Shown: positions 7,686 through 19,600 of the stretch, piece after piece
Position numbering within the stretch: the first letter of the stretch is position 1
Layout: each line of letters begins with the position of its first letter
Origin: Elusimicrobiota bacterium
GTDB taxonomy: Bacteria > Elusimicrobiota > Elusimicrobia > FEN-1173
Direction: 5' to 3'
Length of the DNA: 64,000 nt
NCBI GenBank assembly: GCA_016722575.1
Contig: JADKIY010000001.1
Location: 786,997 to 850,996 of the forward strand
Position numbers and translations under genes: made by a program
The notes under the pieces: model-generated
Told to the model about the DNA's origin: nothing
What the model saw: the letters and a program-made list of their open reading frames with translations, nothing else
Databases searched by the model: none

Positions 7686-10600
7686 TTCCGGGGGTACGGC
7701 CGATACGTTGGCTTTCAGGGCTTCGGCGCGGTAATGCCGCGTCCGCCCAAAACCGTTGGCTCCCAGGCCGGCGGAGAAGAACCGAATCGTCTTCAGGGCT
7801 TCGGGGTCCGGGGCCCAGCAGGACTTTGTTTGCGTCCTCCGGGAAGTCCAGTTTCATCCCGCTGCGCATGGTCAGGGTCGTGACGGTCCCTTCGGGGGAC
7901 GTCACTTCCAACCGGGGCAGAATGGCGTTGATGGAGGATTGGAACTGATCCCGCTCGGCGGCCGGGACCAGGGAACTGTTGAATTTGAAGAGCGCCTTGC
8001 GCGCCAGAATTTCGGCGATGGCGCTTCGGCTTTCGTTGTTGGAGCAAATGAACATGCCCGTGACGTGATCGTCCTCGGTCAGCCGCCCGCCGCGGCGCAA
8101 TTTTTCGACGCTCGCCCGGAGTTTCGCTCCCGCCCGGGCCAGGACCGCTTTTCCTTCCGCGTCGATGTATTTGGGGGCCGCCGGACCGGCGGTGGGCGCG
8201 TGTCCGGCGGTCAAGGCCGTCCAACCGAAGCGGGCGGCGGCCCGGTTGTGGACGGCGTGGAGGGCCACGCTAGCCAGCGCGCCCAGGGGGGCCAGGAACA
8301 GCCCGCCGAAAGGGTCCATGAAGGCCAGGAGCAAAGGCGCGTGAATGGCCATGCCCCGCAGGGCCAAGTTCCACCGGGTTTGCCGGGTGGCGGGGGCGGG
8401 TTCCAATTCCCATCGGCCCAAACGGTCAACCCCCGACTCCGCGGGCTTATAGCGATAGACCGACCGGTGGGAAAAGCCGAAGGCCACGTTAACGAGGGCG
8501 AAGAGGCCGGTGGCCGCGAAGAAGGAATGATCGATGGAGACGCCGAAGAAGGACCCCAGGGCGCTCATCAAGCCCACGGAGGCGTAGAAGAAGACGCCCG
8601 TAGCGAGGGATTCCACCAAGGGGGCCTTTTCGTTGACAATGCGGTTGAGGTCGGCCGGATTATTCTTGTCGAGGTTGAAGACCCAGGCGATCAGGGGCAC
8701 CAGCCCCGGAATCGTCGCGGCAAGCGGTTTCTGTTCAAAATCAGCGGCTCTGACCAAATTGATGGCGACGCCATGGTAGCCGCCCCAATCCGCCGGCGGC
8801 GTCGATAGGAGAATTTTGTGGACGGTTGGCCGGCTACGCACAAATCGCCGAATGATCTCCGGGGTGGCCAGCGGTGTGGGATCGGTTGCACCTGTCACAG
8901 CGGCGATCAACTTAAGGGCCTTGCGCTGGACGTCGGGGTGGTTCCTTAGGTATTCAAGGTATTCAGAGACAGCTTGTTCCCCGGGCGATACGGGGGCGAC
9001 GGAATGAGCGAAAGTTGTCACAAGCTGAAGGGGCGAGTCCTCGGGCCGCTGAGCGATGCGAGCCATAATCACTTTTAAATCATCGTTGTTCATCGGGCGG
9101 CCGGTGATTTCCTGGAAACGAGCCCGCCAGGCCTGAATATCTTGAGGCGTGAAAACTCTTACGTTGTTGGTAACAGGCTTCGGTTCCGTCGCGCGCAGGC
9201 GCCCCTCCAATTCGGTGCGCAGGGGCTCCGAGGGGAGGCTCTTGTCGATCGCCGGTCCCATGAGGTCTCTGATGTCGTCGGCGCTCAGCGTGGCTTTGAT
9301 TTCAGAATGTTTGTATCGCTCTCTTTCGTCCGGGACGATTTCGCCGTTGGGCAATGCGACCTCCCGGCCTTCAAAGGCCCCATACCGGTAGCCGAGGCGT
9401 CCATGTGAGCGATCGCTAAAACGTTTGTCGCCCCCTGTCCCGAGCTCATGAAACTCAAGCCCCGGGACCTCTCCTATTCCCGCATCGGCCAGTCTCTTTT
9501 CCAGCAACATCCCCAGGAAGATGGCCGAAATCTCGTAAGGTTCAACCGACTTCCCTTTCAATTCGTTCAAACGGAATTTCTCATAGATTTGAGCTGCAAT
9601 GGATTGATGCAGGTAGATGGTGATGCCTTTGGCGGCTTGAGTCTCATAATCCTTCAGAAACTCCAGCATTTCAAGGCCGTCGGCGACCTTGTGCGGTATG
9701 TTAAGGTCCCAAAGTACCGGCAGTATTGCGTCCAACACACGATCGGCGTCATCCGGCGTCAGGCTGATATGGAATTTCCAGCCCTGTTTGTCGCGCGGCA
9801 GTTCTCCCATTCGAACATCTGCATATCGCCATCCCCGCATCGGAACATATTTATCCTGCGGGGTTTTGAGGCGGATGGGGTCAGTCCCGTCCTCGCCCTT
9901 CCCGGGGCCCTTTCGGGCGGGCGCGTGCCCGGCGGTCAAGGCCGTCCAGCCGAAGCGGGCCGCGGCCCGGTTGTGGACGGCGTGGAGGGCCACGCTGGCC
10001 AGCGCGCCCAGGGGGGCCAGGAACAGCCCGCCGAAGGGATCAACGAAGGCCAGGAGCAAAGGCGCGTGAATGGCCATGCCCCGCAGGGCCAAGTTCCACC
10101 GGGTTTGCCGGGTGGCGGGGGCGGGTTCCAATTCCCATCGGCCCAAACGGTCAACCCCCGGCTCGGCGGGCTTGTAGCGGTAGAAGGAGCGGTGGGAAAA
10201 GCCGAAGGCCACGTTAACGAGGGCGAAGAGGCCGGTGGCCGCGAAGAAGGAATGATCGATGGAGACGCCGAAGAAGGACCCCAGGGCGCTCAAAATCCCG
10301 ACGCCGGCGTAGAAGGCGAGGCCGGTGGCGACGGATTCGACCAGGGGGGCCTTCTCGTTGACAATGCGGTTGAGGTCGGCCGGATTGTTCCTGTCGAGGC
10401 CATAGACTCTGGCGATGAGGGGCACCAGCCCCGGAATCGTTGCGGCCGGCGGTGTCGCGGAACTTTCATTTAAGAAGGCATCCAATTGACGTTTAACGTT
10501 TTTGTTTAACTGCTGCCAGTAGGAAAGACTTTGTTCCCACTCGTTGTAAACCTTGTCGTTGGCGAGGACGTCGGCCACGGCGTCCCCCGTGGCTTCAATG

Positions 10601-10695
10601 TATTTTTGAACGGAAACAAGGAAATCGCGACCGGCTTCGGATTGAATGGCGGAAAGGATTTCCCGATCAACGGTGCGGTCGTCGATCATTCCCAA
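7519..10695 (-). CDS. Giant secreted multidomain protein, middle piece (LanKC-N-like and phosphatase-like regions)
   Basis: Second piece, 1058 residues, probably continuous with its neighbours. Order: a linker; repeat module M3 (residues about 80-255); a region at about 280-500 resembling the N-terminal domain of class III/IV lanthipeptide synthetases, with 'GWKFHISLTPDDADRVLDA', 'KGITIYLHQ', 'GYRYGAF' and 'ALPNGEIVPDERERYK'; a helical stretch; module M4 (about 655-830); and a C-x5-R-S loop 'CSNNESRS' (residue about 883) like the P-loop of low-molecular-weight protein phosphatases or arsenate reductases. After about nt 7806 the frame turns into nonsense; the phosphatase domain continues in the next frame. 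The similarities are my motif reading; no catalytic activity is established. Confidence 0.7.
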   Translation of the reverse strand: MGMIDDRTVDREILSAIQSEAGRDFLVSVQKYIEATGDAVADVLANDKVYNEWEQSLSYWQQLNKNVKRQLDAFLNESSATPPAATIPGLVPLIARVYGLDRNNPADLNRIVNEKAPLVESVATGLAFYAGVGILSALGSFFGVSIDHSFFAATGLFALVNVAFGFSHRSFYRYKPAEPGVDRLGRWELEPAPATRQTRWNLALRGMAIHAPLLLAFVDPFGGLFLAPLGALASVALHAVHNRAAARFGWTALTAGHAPARKGPGKGEDGTDPIRLKTPQDKYVPMRGWRYADVRMGELPRDKQGWKFHISLTPDDADRVLDAILPVLWDLNIPHKVADGLEMLEFLKDYETQAAKGITIYLHQSIAAQIYEKFRLNELKGKSVEPYEISAIFLGMLLEKRLADAGIGEVPGLEFHELGTGGDKRFSDRSHGRLGYRYGAFEGREVALPNGEIVPDERERYKHSEIKATLSADDIRDLMGPAIDKSLPSEPLRTELEGRLRATEPKPVTNNVRVFTPQDIQAWRARFQEITGRPMNNDDLKVIMARIAQRPEDSPLQLVTTFAHSVAPVSPGEQAVSEYLEYLRNHPDVQRKALKLIAAVTGATDPTPLATPEIIRRFVRSRPTVHKILLSTPPADWGGYHGVAINLVRAADFEQKPLAATIPGLVPLIAWVFNLDKNNPADLNRIVNEKAPLVESLATGVFFYASVGLMSALGSFFGVSIDHSFFAATGLFALVNVAFGFSHRSVYRYKPAESGVDRLGRWELEPAPATRQTRWNLALRGMAIHAPLLLAFMDPFGGLFLAPLGALASVALHAVHNRAAARFGWTALTAGHAPTAGPAAPKYIDAEGKAVLARAGAKLRASVEKLRRGGRLTEDDHVTGMFICSNNESRSAIAEILARKALFKFNSSLVPAAERDQFQSSINAILPRLEVTSPEGTVTTLTMRSGMKLDFPEDANKVLLGPGPRSPEDDSVLLRRPGSQRFWADAALPRRSPESQRIGRTPGSVYPARDDEIRREHPARPQTRLPDRLRRHQGPSAGRSSRRHGPRGAQGPGQKAWI
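8205..8727 (-). repeat. Hydrophobic module M4 of the giant gene
   Basis: One unit of the repeated module: it starts at 'ATIPGLVPLIA' and ends 'ARFGWTALTAGH'. Nearly identical at the DNA level to M3 (9930-10452) over about 300 bp, indicating recent duplication or gene conversion. Confidence 0.85.
9930..10452 (-). repeat. Hydrophobic module M3 of the giant gene
   Basis: Module of about 175 residues with several membrane segments: 'ATIPGLVPLIARVYGL', then 'LNRIVNEKAPLVES', 'FALVNVAFGFSHRS', a basic linker and 'LRGMAIHAPLLLAF'. It is the closest relative of M4. Confidence 0.85.
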
Positions 10696-13600
10696 GTTGC
10701 GAGGGGCGTTCTTTCAGGCCGGGGCCCTCCCAGTGGCGCGCAATATCAAACAAGGTTTTAACGGTTTGCCGGGCCAGGCCGGGATCCATCCGGCCATGGG
10801 CTTTGATCTCGTGGAGCGTTTGCCCCTCGACAAATTCTTCGACGTACCATTGGATCTGCTCTTTGCCGTCGGGCGTTTCAATGAAATCGGCAAGGCCGAA
10901 GCGGGGCGTTCCGTGGCCTCCGATGGATTTCAGGGCATCAAGCTCTCCACGTGCGGGTCTTGAAGGCACAGGTTTTCTTTGGGAATTACGGACATCTTTT
11001 CCTTCCGCGACATAGGCGATGTCGAATTGGTCGGTCAAGTCGGTGGACGAAAGGGGAACCTCCAGGATCCGGCGAATCAGCATGGCGGCCGTCCCCTTGT
11101 CGACTTTCGTCAGAATTTCGCCGGCGGTGGTGGATAGGTCCGCCAGGCGCCGAGCCGTATCGGCCGGTTTTTCTCCGGGTTGCGTGGCGTAACGTCCGGC
11201 GATGGCGAACCGTCTAAAAGCACCGGCGGAGGACGAGGCCGGCCCTCCCGCCGTCATCGCCCGCCAGCCGAAATGGGAGGCCAGTTCGTTGTGGACGATG
11301 TGCAGGACGACGGAGGTGGCGGCGCCCAGGATCGTCACGAGGGGGCCTAGAAGGGGGAAGAGGTTTGTCCAGAGCAGCGGGGAGTGAATGGCCATTCCGC
11401 GCACGGCCAAGCTGAGGCGGGTGCCCCAGGAGGCAAATTTCGGTGTGCCGTCGGGGTTCGACTCGACTTCCCATTGGCCGTCCCGGTAGGTGTACACCCG
11501 GGCGTGAAGGGCGCCGAAGGCGAGGTTCGCCAGGGCGAAGAGCGAGTATTGGTTGAAAATCGTCGGATTCAGGGAAACCGGGACTCCGAGGAAACCGGAG
11601 ACGATGACGTCCAGGTTGGACATCAGCACCATGGCCCCGAAATAGAAAAGACCGAAAAGGGCGGATTCGACGAAGGGGGCTTTTTCCGTCACGATCTTGT
11701 TCAGGTCTTCCGGGCTGTTGGGGTTCAGCCGGTAGAGGCGGGCGATCAGCGGGACGAGGCCGGGGATGGTCGCGGGCGGGCCGCGATCCCGGTGGACGTT
11801 GGGGGCCGCGCCGGTTTTTAGAATGGGGATTTCGCCCCGGCCGAACCGGACGGCTTGATTGTAGAGGGTCAAGGATTGGTAGGCCAACGAAAGCAGTTTG
11901 GTCGGATTGGTTTTGACCCCGAACATGGGGAAATGCGAATTCGCGTTGTGAACGGCGGCGTATTGGAACGGCCAATAAAGGTCCAAGAAGGCCTTTTCCC
12001 GGGTGTCAACGGCGTAAATATCCGAAAGTTCGGGTTGGGACAAGGACACGTGGTTCGACCGTCCCAGGAGAACGTCGACCTTGAACGGGGTCGATTCACG
12101 CCCCCGTTCCCTGGTGGCGAAATATTCAATGACGGATTTGACGAACAGCGCGGATTTCCCGGACCCGTAAGTGTCCACCACGACAAAGGACCGAGTCATC
12201 GGCAAGCCGCTGGAGCGGAATTGGCGATAAATTTGATTCGCGTAGTCGGCGAAAAGCGCGTCGCCTTCGATGAGAGCCGCTGTTTTTTGCTTGAATTTTT
12301 CCTCGATCCCCTCCCGAACGGCCGCCGATTTAATGCCCAATTGATCGAAGGGGAATAGACCTTCGGCGACGATTTCCCTAAAACTCTCGTCCATGATGTT
12401 CTTGATGGATTTGATGATTTGCGACAATTCTTTGTCGTCGTTGCGGCGATTGGGGCCCACCGGCGTGAATATGCCCGGATGGTAAACCACGGCGGCGGCC
12501 GACGTTTGGTCGTTCAGTTGGTCCGTGTAGCGACGGAATTCGTTAATGGACAAGGCGTCGCGGGCCAGGAAGATCGGCACCTGCCCCGTTTCCTGAAGGC
12601 GCGCCACGACGTACGGCGCGAAGGCGACATGACTGTCGACGGCTTCCTGGTCCCGGGTGACGACGTCCGGGGCCAGCAATTGCCGCAATTCTTCCCGGGC
12701 GTGCAGGAAGGAGTCCCGGTTGACCTGGTTCGACCCGCCCATGAGCATCAGCCAGCCGGAGAGAATTTGATTGATTTCGTTGTCGGTGAAGACCCGGGGG
12801 CGTCCTTCGGCGTCCTTGGGAAACTGGTCCGCGTCCAAGGCCCAAGGCAAAGCCGCCAAGTCTTTCAACTGGAAAAGGCGCTCCTTTCCAAAAAACCGCT
12901 GGTGGTTGGCGAACAAACTCTGGGCCACGGGATGGGGGGTGAGCACAATGATCTTGGTGGATTGGAAAAAGCTTTCAATGCTCCCGGCCTTCCACCAATT
13001 CCGCATTTCGGGTTGGCGAATCAAGGACGCGTCGTGGATGGGGATGTTCCCGGGGGCCCATTGTTCGCCCGGCGTTCCCCGGCCCCGCACTTGAATGAGT
13101 TCCGTGCCCTCAAAGGCGCGGCCCAGACGTTTGACGACGTTGCGGATGGCGATGTCTTGTAGGTGGCGGGCCGGCGTGTCGCCCTGCTTGGTGTAGTCCC
13201 CGCCGCTGGCCACGTTGGACGGAGCGGTGTCGTAGACGTCGCGCGCCATTTTAACCAGGCGGTCCAGTTCGTCGGGATGGGACTTGAAATATTGATAGTA
13301 GCCTTCTTCGTAAAATTCGTAGGCCCTTGATTCGTCCACGATTTGGTCGTTAATGACGTGCTTGATGGACCAGCCGCTGGGGCCGAACCATTCGTCCAGC
13401 CGCGCCCGAATCGCCGGGGCGTTGTAGCCGAAATATCCGGGGCGAAAGAAGTCCTCCTTGGCGTATTCTTGTAAGAAATCCGCCAAGGACATTTTGACCA
13501 GGCGCTTGGCGTTGCTGGGGGGGCCTTGGTCCCCGTTGGCCGCGGTGGCGGCCGTCCAGCCGAACCGGGCGGCCAATTGGTTGTGGACGACATGGAAAGC

Positions 13601-16600
13601 GACGCTGGTCAGAGCCCCCAGGGGGGCCAGGAAGAGGCCGCCGAGGGGGTCCATGAAGGCCAACAAGAGGGGGGTGTGAATGGCCGCGCCCCGGAGAGCC
13701 AACGCCCAACGATCGCGGAGGGACGCGGGGGCCGGTTCGGCCTCCCAGCGGCCCGTTCGGGTGACGCCCGGGAGGGGCGGCTTAAAGCGATAAACCGACC
13801 GGTGGGAAAAGCCGAAGGCCAGGTTGACCAGGGCGAAGAGGCCCGTGGCGGCAAAGAAGGCGTGGTCGATGTGAAAGCCCACCGCGGAACCCAGGGCGCT
13901 CAGGAGTCCCACGGCGGCGTAGAAGAAGACCCCCGTAACGACGGTTTCGACGAGGGGGGCTTTTTCGTTGATAATGCGGTTCAAATCCGCCGGGTTGGCG
14001 GGATTGAGTCCGTAAAGCCGGCCAATCAGGGGAACCAACCCCGAAATCGTCGCCGCCGGAGGCCCCCGGGGCGCCCCGGTGGACGTGGGGGCCAAGGTCC
14101 CGTTGGCGGACTGTTCGTCCAAGAGGACGACGTCGTTGCCAACGATGGATAGAGAGAATTGGTTGCGGGAAATGCCGCTGGTCGGGCCGACGCCCAGGTC
14201 CTCCCGGCCGAATTGAAGGGTTGCGCCGGTCCGTCGATGGCCGTTCGGGAGAAGCAGAGACAATCCCCCTTCGGGGGTCGACTCCAGCACTAGGTGGACG
14301 CCATTGACGACGAGGGGCACGGGCAGATGTTTTCGGGGGATGTTGACGGCCCCCGCGTTTTGGGACGGGCCGCCCAGGAGTGCCGTTGCCCGGACGTTCC
14401 TCCAGGCGTCAACGAGGGCGGTCAGATACTCGGCGGAGAAGGCTTCGATTCGCCCCGGGGTTTGATTGCGTTGGAGGGAAGAGACGGTCTGCTCGAGGGC
14501 ATACACCTCATCGGACAACGGTTCGTTGGCCAATGGCCGGCCGAGCGCCGCCAAGTGGTCGTTCAAACGAGTGTCCAAGTGAAGCCGGACGGTCCGCATT
14601 TGGGCCAGGTCGTCTCCCAGCTCCAAGTTCCCGGAATCTCCCCGGCGCAGGGTCCCGGCGGCCGACACACGCTGCCCCGCTTCGTCCCGAATATCCGAAA
14701 GGGTGTAGCGGGCCGATCTCCCGCCCTCCGAGGCTTCGATGTCCACGGCCACGGCAAAGGCGGCGGCGTTTTGGATGTCGCTTAGGACGACCGCCCCGTC
14801 TTGGGGGACGACGCGAATTTTGTCGCCTTTAATGTAAACGTCCAGGGGGATCCGAAGGGCGCGGCCCTGGGCCAAGATTCCCAAATCCCCCCGGACCGAG
14901 GCCAGAAGGGTCGATTCCAATCGTTCCCGGCCGGAATTTCCCTCTTCAGCGGGGCTCACGTCCACCGTGGTGTTGTTGGGTGAAAAGTTTTCCACCGTGG
15001 CTTCGCTGCCCGACCAGGCCAGGGCGGCGTGTTTGCGGGAAACTTCCACGCCGCTCAACCGGAGCGTGCGTCCCTCGGCGGCGGTTTGGCGGCCCAGAGT
15101 CAAGGATTCCCCGGGTTGAAGGACTTCCCGGCCTTCGGGGCCGGTGGCGATCAATCGGTTTCCCTCGAGCGAGAGGGAAACGCGGTTTCCGCTCAACACC
15201 AGGACCGAGGGGAAAGTGCCCAGCCGGCGGGGCCCCGACGTTGGCGTGAGAATCGTGTTCCCCGTGATGGCGGGGACGACCGGCGCGACCGGGGTCTCGA
15301 CGACGGGTTCCGCCGGCCGGGTGATCCGCAGGGCGTTGTTCAGGAAGAAGTCGGCCGTTCCCTGCCGTTCGTTGGTGACGCCGAAATCGAAGTAGGCTTC
15401 CGGGATGACGTTCCAGGTTTTTTTAACGGTCTCATTGTTGAATTCCGCCGCGCCGTCCCCCGGCTGAAAACGGGCGCGTCCCGCGGAGGCGGGGGCCAAA
15501 ATCACGCCGGGGGTGAGGCGGGCGAGCTGTTCCCAGGCGGCCTTCCAAACGGGACTCAAATCGTAGCCCGAGGCGTTGTAGTCGCCGAAAACGAGAACGC
15601 CCTGATCGGTCATCACCAGCACCACGTTGGCGATCATGGCCCCGGTGGCTTCGTCGTAGGCCATGGCGAAGGCGGAGTTGGATTCCAGGGCGTGGGCCAC
15701 GGGCATTTCCTGGTGGCCGCCCCCGAAGGGATTGAAGCACCCCGGAACCCGGTGCCCGGCGGCCACTTCGTCCAGGAGGCTTTTCTGGATTTTCACCGAG
15801 ACCCGGGCCCGGGCGTCGTCTTTTAGTTTCTGCGTGGCCAAGAGGGACCGGAGGGCGATGAGGATTTCGTTGAAGTGGAGTTGAATTTGGAGGAACCGTT
15901 CCTCGGGGTTTTCCACGCCGTCCCGGGAGAGGCGGTCGATGGCCTCGTCCCGTTGGCCGAGGATCCGCTCGTTCACGAATTGTTCGGCGGCGGCGTAGGT
16001 GTCCAGGGCGTCGGCCGTTTGCGCGGCTTCGGCCGCCTTGACCAGTCCCAGGGATCGGGCGATCTGGACCAACTGTTCGGTTTGCCTCTGAACCTGGACA
16101 ATCCGTTCCTGGGCCGACAGCGGGGCCACGTCCTGGGCCGGGACGACGATTCCCCGGTCCCACAACGCGGGGGAATAGCCCGCCGCCAGAAGCGCGGCCT
16201 TGGCCTCGCCGTTGCCGGGGATTTGGGCGAGGTTGTGCGCCGCGGCGGCGGCGTTCGCCGCCTCGGCCGTCCCACCGTTGCGGAGCGTCTCCAGCCAGGT
16301 CGTGACGGCCGACTTCAGCCGGTCCGCCAACCCCGCCGTTTCCCCGGTCGGGGCGCGCTCCGGCCGCAACGACGTGGTCAAGGACGTGGCCACGATCAGT
16401 TGCGTCAATTGCCGCTGGTCCAGCTTCTCCAAAATGGGAGCGTTTTCCTCGCCGAAAACCTCCAGAACCGCCTGCCGCTCGGCGGCGGCGACGACCGCCT
16501 CGACCGTCCTAGCCAGATTTTTCGGTCGGAGCGACCCGCCGGCGAAAGCGGCCGCCAAGGCGCGCATGGCTTCCAGGGAAGGTTCGAGTTTTTCCCGGGA

Positions 16601-19600
16601 ATTGGCTTCCGCGTGAAGTTTAAGAAGCAGACTCCAACGGTAAAAGGTTTCGATCAAACGGTAATAGTCGATGGCCGGGTCGGTGCGTCGAAGGAATTCG
16701 AAAAACGGATCCCTTTCGCTCCAATAGGGAAGGCCCGCCAGGGCCTCGTCCAACAGTCCCACGCTGGGAACGCGGTTTTTCTCCGCCAGGAACATCAATA
16801 AATCCAGGGAAGCCGCGGGGCCGATGTGGCGGGAAAGGGCCCCGTCCACGTGATTGATGAGATGACCCTCTTCCGGCACGCTCCATCGCTCGGCGATTCC
16901 CCGAAGCCGCTCGGCCAGGGCCGCCATGCGCTCGGGGCGGGCCGTTGAGCTTCCGGTGTTCCGTGCCGTCGTGGCCAGGGCCCGGGCGGCAAAACCCATG
17001 AAGGATCCCTCGCTGGAGCGGATTTTTCTCGGATCGACTCGGACGCCGAGGGTTCCCAGCAAAGCGATTTCCTCCGGGGACAGGGCGCCAAGGTGTTTCA
17101 GGTCGTCGCTGGGAATGTTCAGGGCCCGCAAGGTTTTGGTCCGCTCGAAGGCCTGGACGAAGGCCGGGGCCTGGGCCAGGGGGCCTTTGAGCGGGCGATC
17201 CCGGGTGTCCTCCCAGGGGCTGAACGCCGATTCCAGGGCTCTTTCCACTTCGCTCGACAAATTGAAGCGCGCGCTCTGACCGGCCACGGCCAAATCCGCC
17301 AACAAGGGTTTTTGAAGATCCGGGTAGACCAACCCGAGCAGCAACAGGCCCACCGCGGCCTTTTCCTCCGTTTGGTATCGGGAGGGTTTATCCCCTTCAA
17401 AGAGCAGTTCGGAAAGACCGGTAAAAAATTCCAGAGGCGCCGTTTCACTTTCGCGGCCCACGGGGGATCGGGCCAGCAATTCCAGGAAGTGGACCTTGGT
17501 GAGGCCGAAAATCATGCCCTCGTTTTCCCGTACAAATTGCGATTTGAGAACCCGCTCGATGGCCGCCGCGCTTTCCCCGGGGTCGGGGGAGGACAGCAGT
17601 CGGTTGCCGAGGGTGTTTTGAATCGTTTGTGATTTTGTCTGATCGAAAACCTCCCCCAGGAGGAAGGAGATTTTCCAGAGAGTCTGGGCGTCCGGTCCCT
17701 CGGTCAACAATTTGGGGGAGTCCGCCACGCGCTGGAAATAGAGTTGACGGAATTCCCGGTGGAGGCGTTGTAGGTCGGCGGGGGCGGACAGAAGAGCCTG
17801 GGTGGCGGCGCCGAAATCGGCCCCCTCTTTAACCAGAACGTGTCCCGCGAGGGCGATCATGGCCCGCTCGGACCGGTCGTAGGCGTCCATGCGGTCGAAA
17901 AATTCACCGAGTCGAACCAGCGCCTCCGGATTGGATATCGCGTGGTGGACGATCCTCTCGGCCATGACCTCCCCGGGGACGGGCACGTCTTGGGTGGAAG
18001 TTCCCGCGCCTTGGCGGGCCATGTTCAGAAGCCGGTTCAAGGCCAGGGCCAGTTCGGGCTTTTCGTTCAGCCGTTGGTCGGGGGCCAGAAGGCGATCGAG
18101 TCCGGCGAGGGCCGTGGGCGAGGTGAATTTTCCGTACCTTCGGAGATTGGACAGGCCGGCCAGGTGGTCTTCCGTTGATCCCGTCAAAAAGGCGCCACCG
18201 CCGCGGCGTTGGGCCCAGTTGACCCCCGCGTGGCCCAAAACGCCTACCGCAAAGCCCCCGACGACGGGACCGAGAACGGAAGACGAGACCCCCGCCAGTT
18301 CTTGCAAACCTTGAAGGGGCGCGGCCCAGAAATGGGATGTTCCGAGGGAAAGAAGCGTGTTTCCCAATTCCCGAACGAGGAGGGGAAGGTTTTGAATGAT
18401 TTCGGTTGGGCCGAAGGCGGCAAAGGAGGGGACAAAGGCGCCTGTCAAAAAGACCGTGACGGCCAAGGACGCGACTCCGAAAGCCGTGAACAGGGAAAAG
18501 ATGCCAAGTCGATCGAGGGGGGTGGCTTCGCGTTGTTGAAGAGCTCCGTCTTTCCCGTAGTAGTAGACCTGTTTGTGCGTTGCCAACGTGATTTTGGCCG
18601 CGACGACCAAGGCGGCGGTCAGGGACCAAGCGGGAGAACCCGCCAGGAGAAGAATGGGGTAAACGTACAGGAGAAACCGGGCGTTCTCGCCGAAGGGGGC
18701 GGACCATAAAACCGTGCGGGCGGGATCGGTGCGCATCGATCCGGCGTAGTTCCCGGAGAAAAGCGGCCGACGCGCCAAGTCGCTCAAAGCGGAGCGGGCG
18801 CGGACCACGACCGATTCGGTCAGAGCGCCGGGGAGGGCCGCCGCACGGGCGAATAAGCCCGACATTCGGGAGGCCAAACCGCCGACCAAAGCGCCGAAGG
18901 CGGCCACGACCGATCCCGTTCTCCGAACCATGTCCACGGCGTGGCCGTTGCCCAGATCGACGTGGCGGTCGGCGGCCCCGTGGACGTTGTCGCAGGGCTC
19001 CAGGGCCTCGGCGGCCGATACGGATACCGCGCGGACGCCGTTTTGCAGGACTTCCTGGGCGCCGTGAATAAACCGGGGGGTTTCGCCCGTCGCGTCGGCC
19101 AGGGCGATGGGGTGGGAAAGATAAATGCGGTCGCCGGCGACCAATTTTTCCAGGGGAACGGGGTCGTGGGCCAGGATGTCCAGGTAATCGCTCTCGCCGG
19201 GGACGTCCGTGATTTTAGGCGTGACCACGACGTAGGAAATTTGTTTTTGCCGGAGAAGGCCGGTCAATCCCTCGGTGTGGAAGCCGCCGGCCACGAGCAC
19301 GCCGGTGGTGGTGCCTTTTTCGGCCATTTTAGCCAGGAGGTTGGCCACCAGGGCGTCGTTTCGACGGACGGCGTAGGAGCAGAAATCCTCAAAGGGCTTG
19401 AGCGTTTCAACCGTCAGGGACGGGAGCCGGGCCACCGTCGGATCCAGGGCCGCCAGGCGGTCCCGAAGGGCCAGAATCTCGGGCCGGCGCTTTTCGTAGG
19501 CCACCCAGTCGGGCATGGCCATTTCGTGCCGGAGCATTTTTTCCAACAGGGCCAGGTCCCGGGCGATGTTCATTAAGGCGGTTTCGGCGGGGGTTTTGGC

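Noticed and set aside
10700..10730. Programmed +1 frameshift in the giant gene
   Set aside because: No classic slippery element or stimulator is obvious, and another homopolymer-type indel occurs at about 7806, so sequence error is the simpler explanation. Kept as a testable finding only.
12150..12190. Walker A ATPase in 'VVVDTYGSGKSALF' of the giant protein
   Set aside because: The spacing does not match GxxxxGK[ST]; a phosphoribosyltransferase-like loop is equally possible, so no ATPase is claimed.
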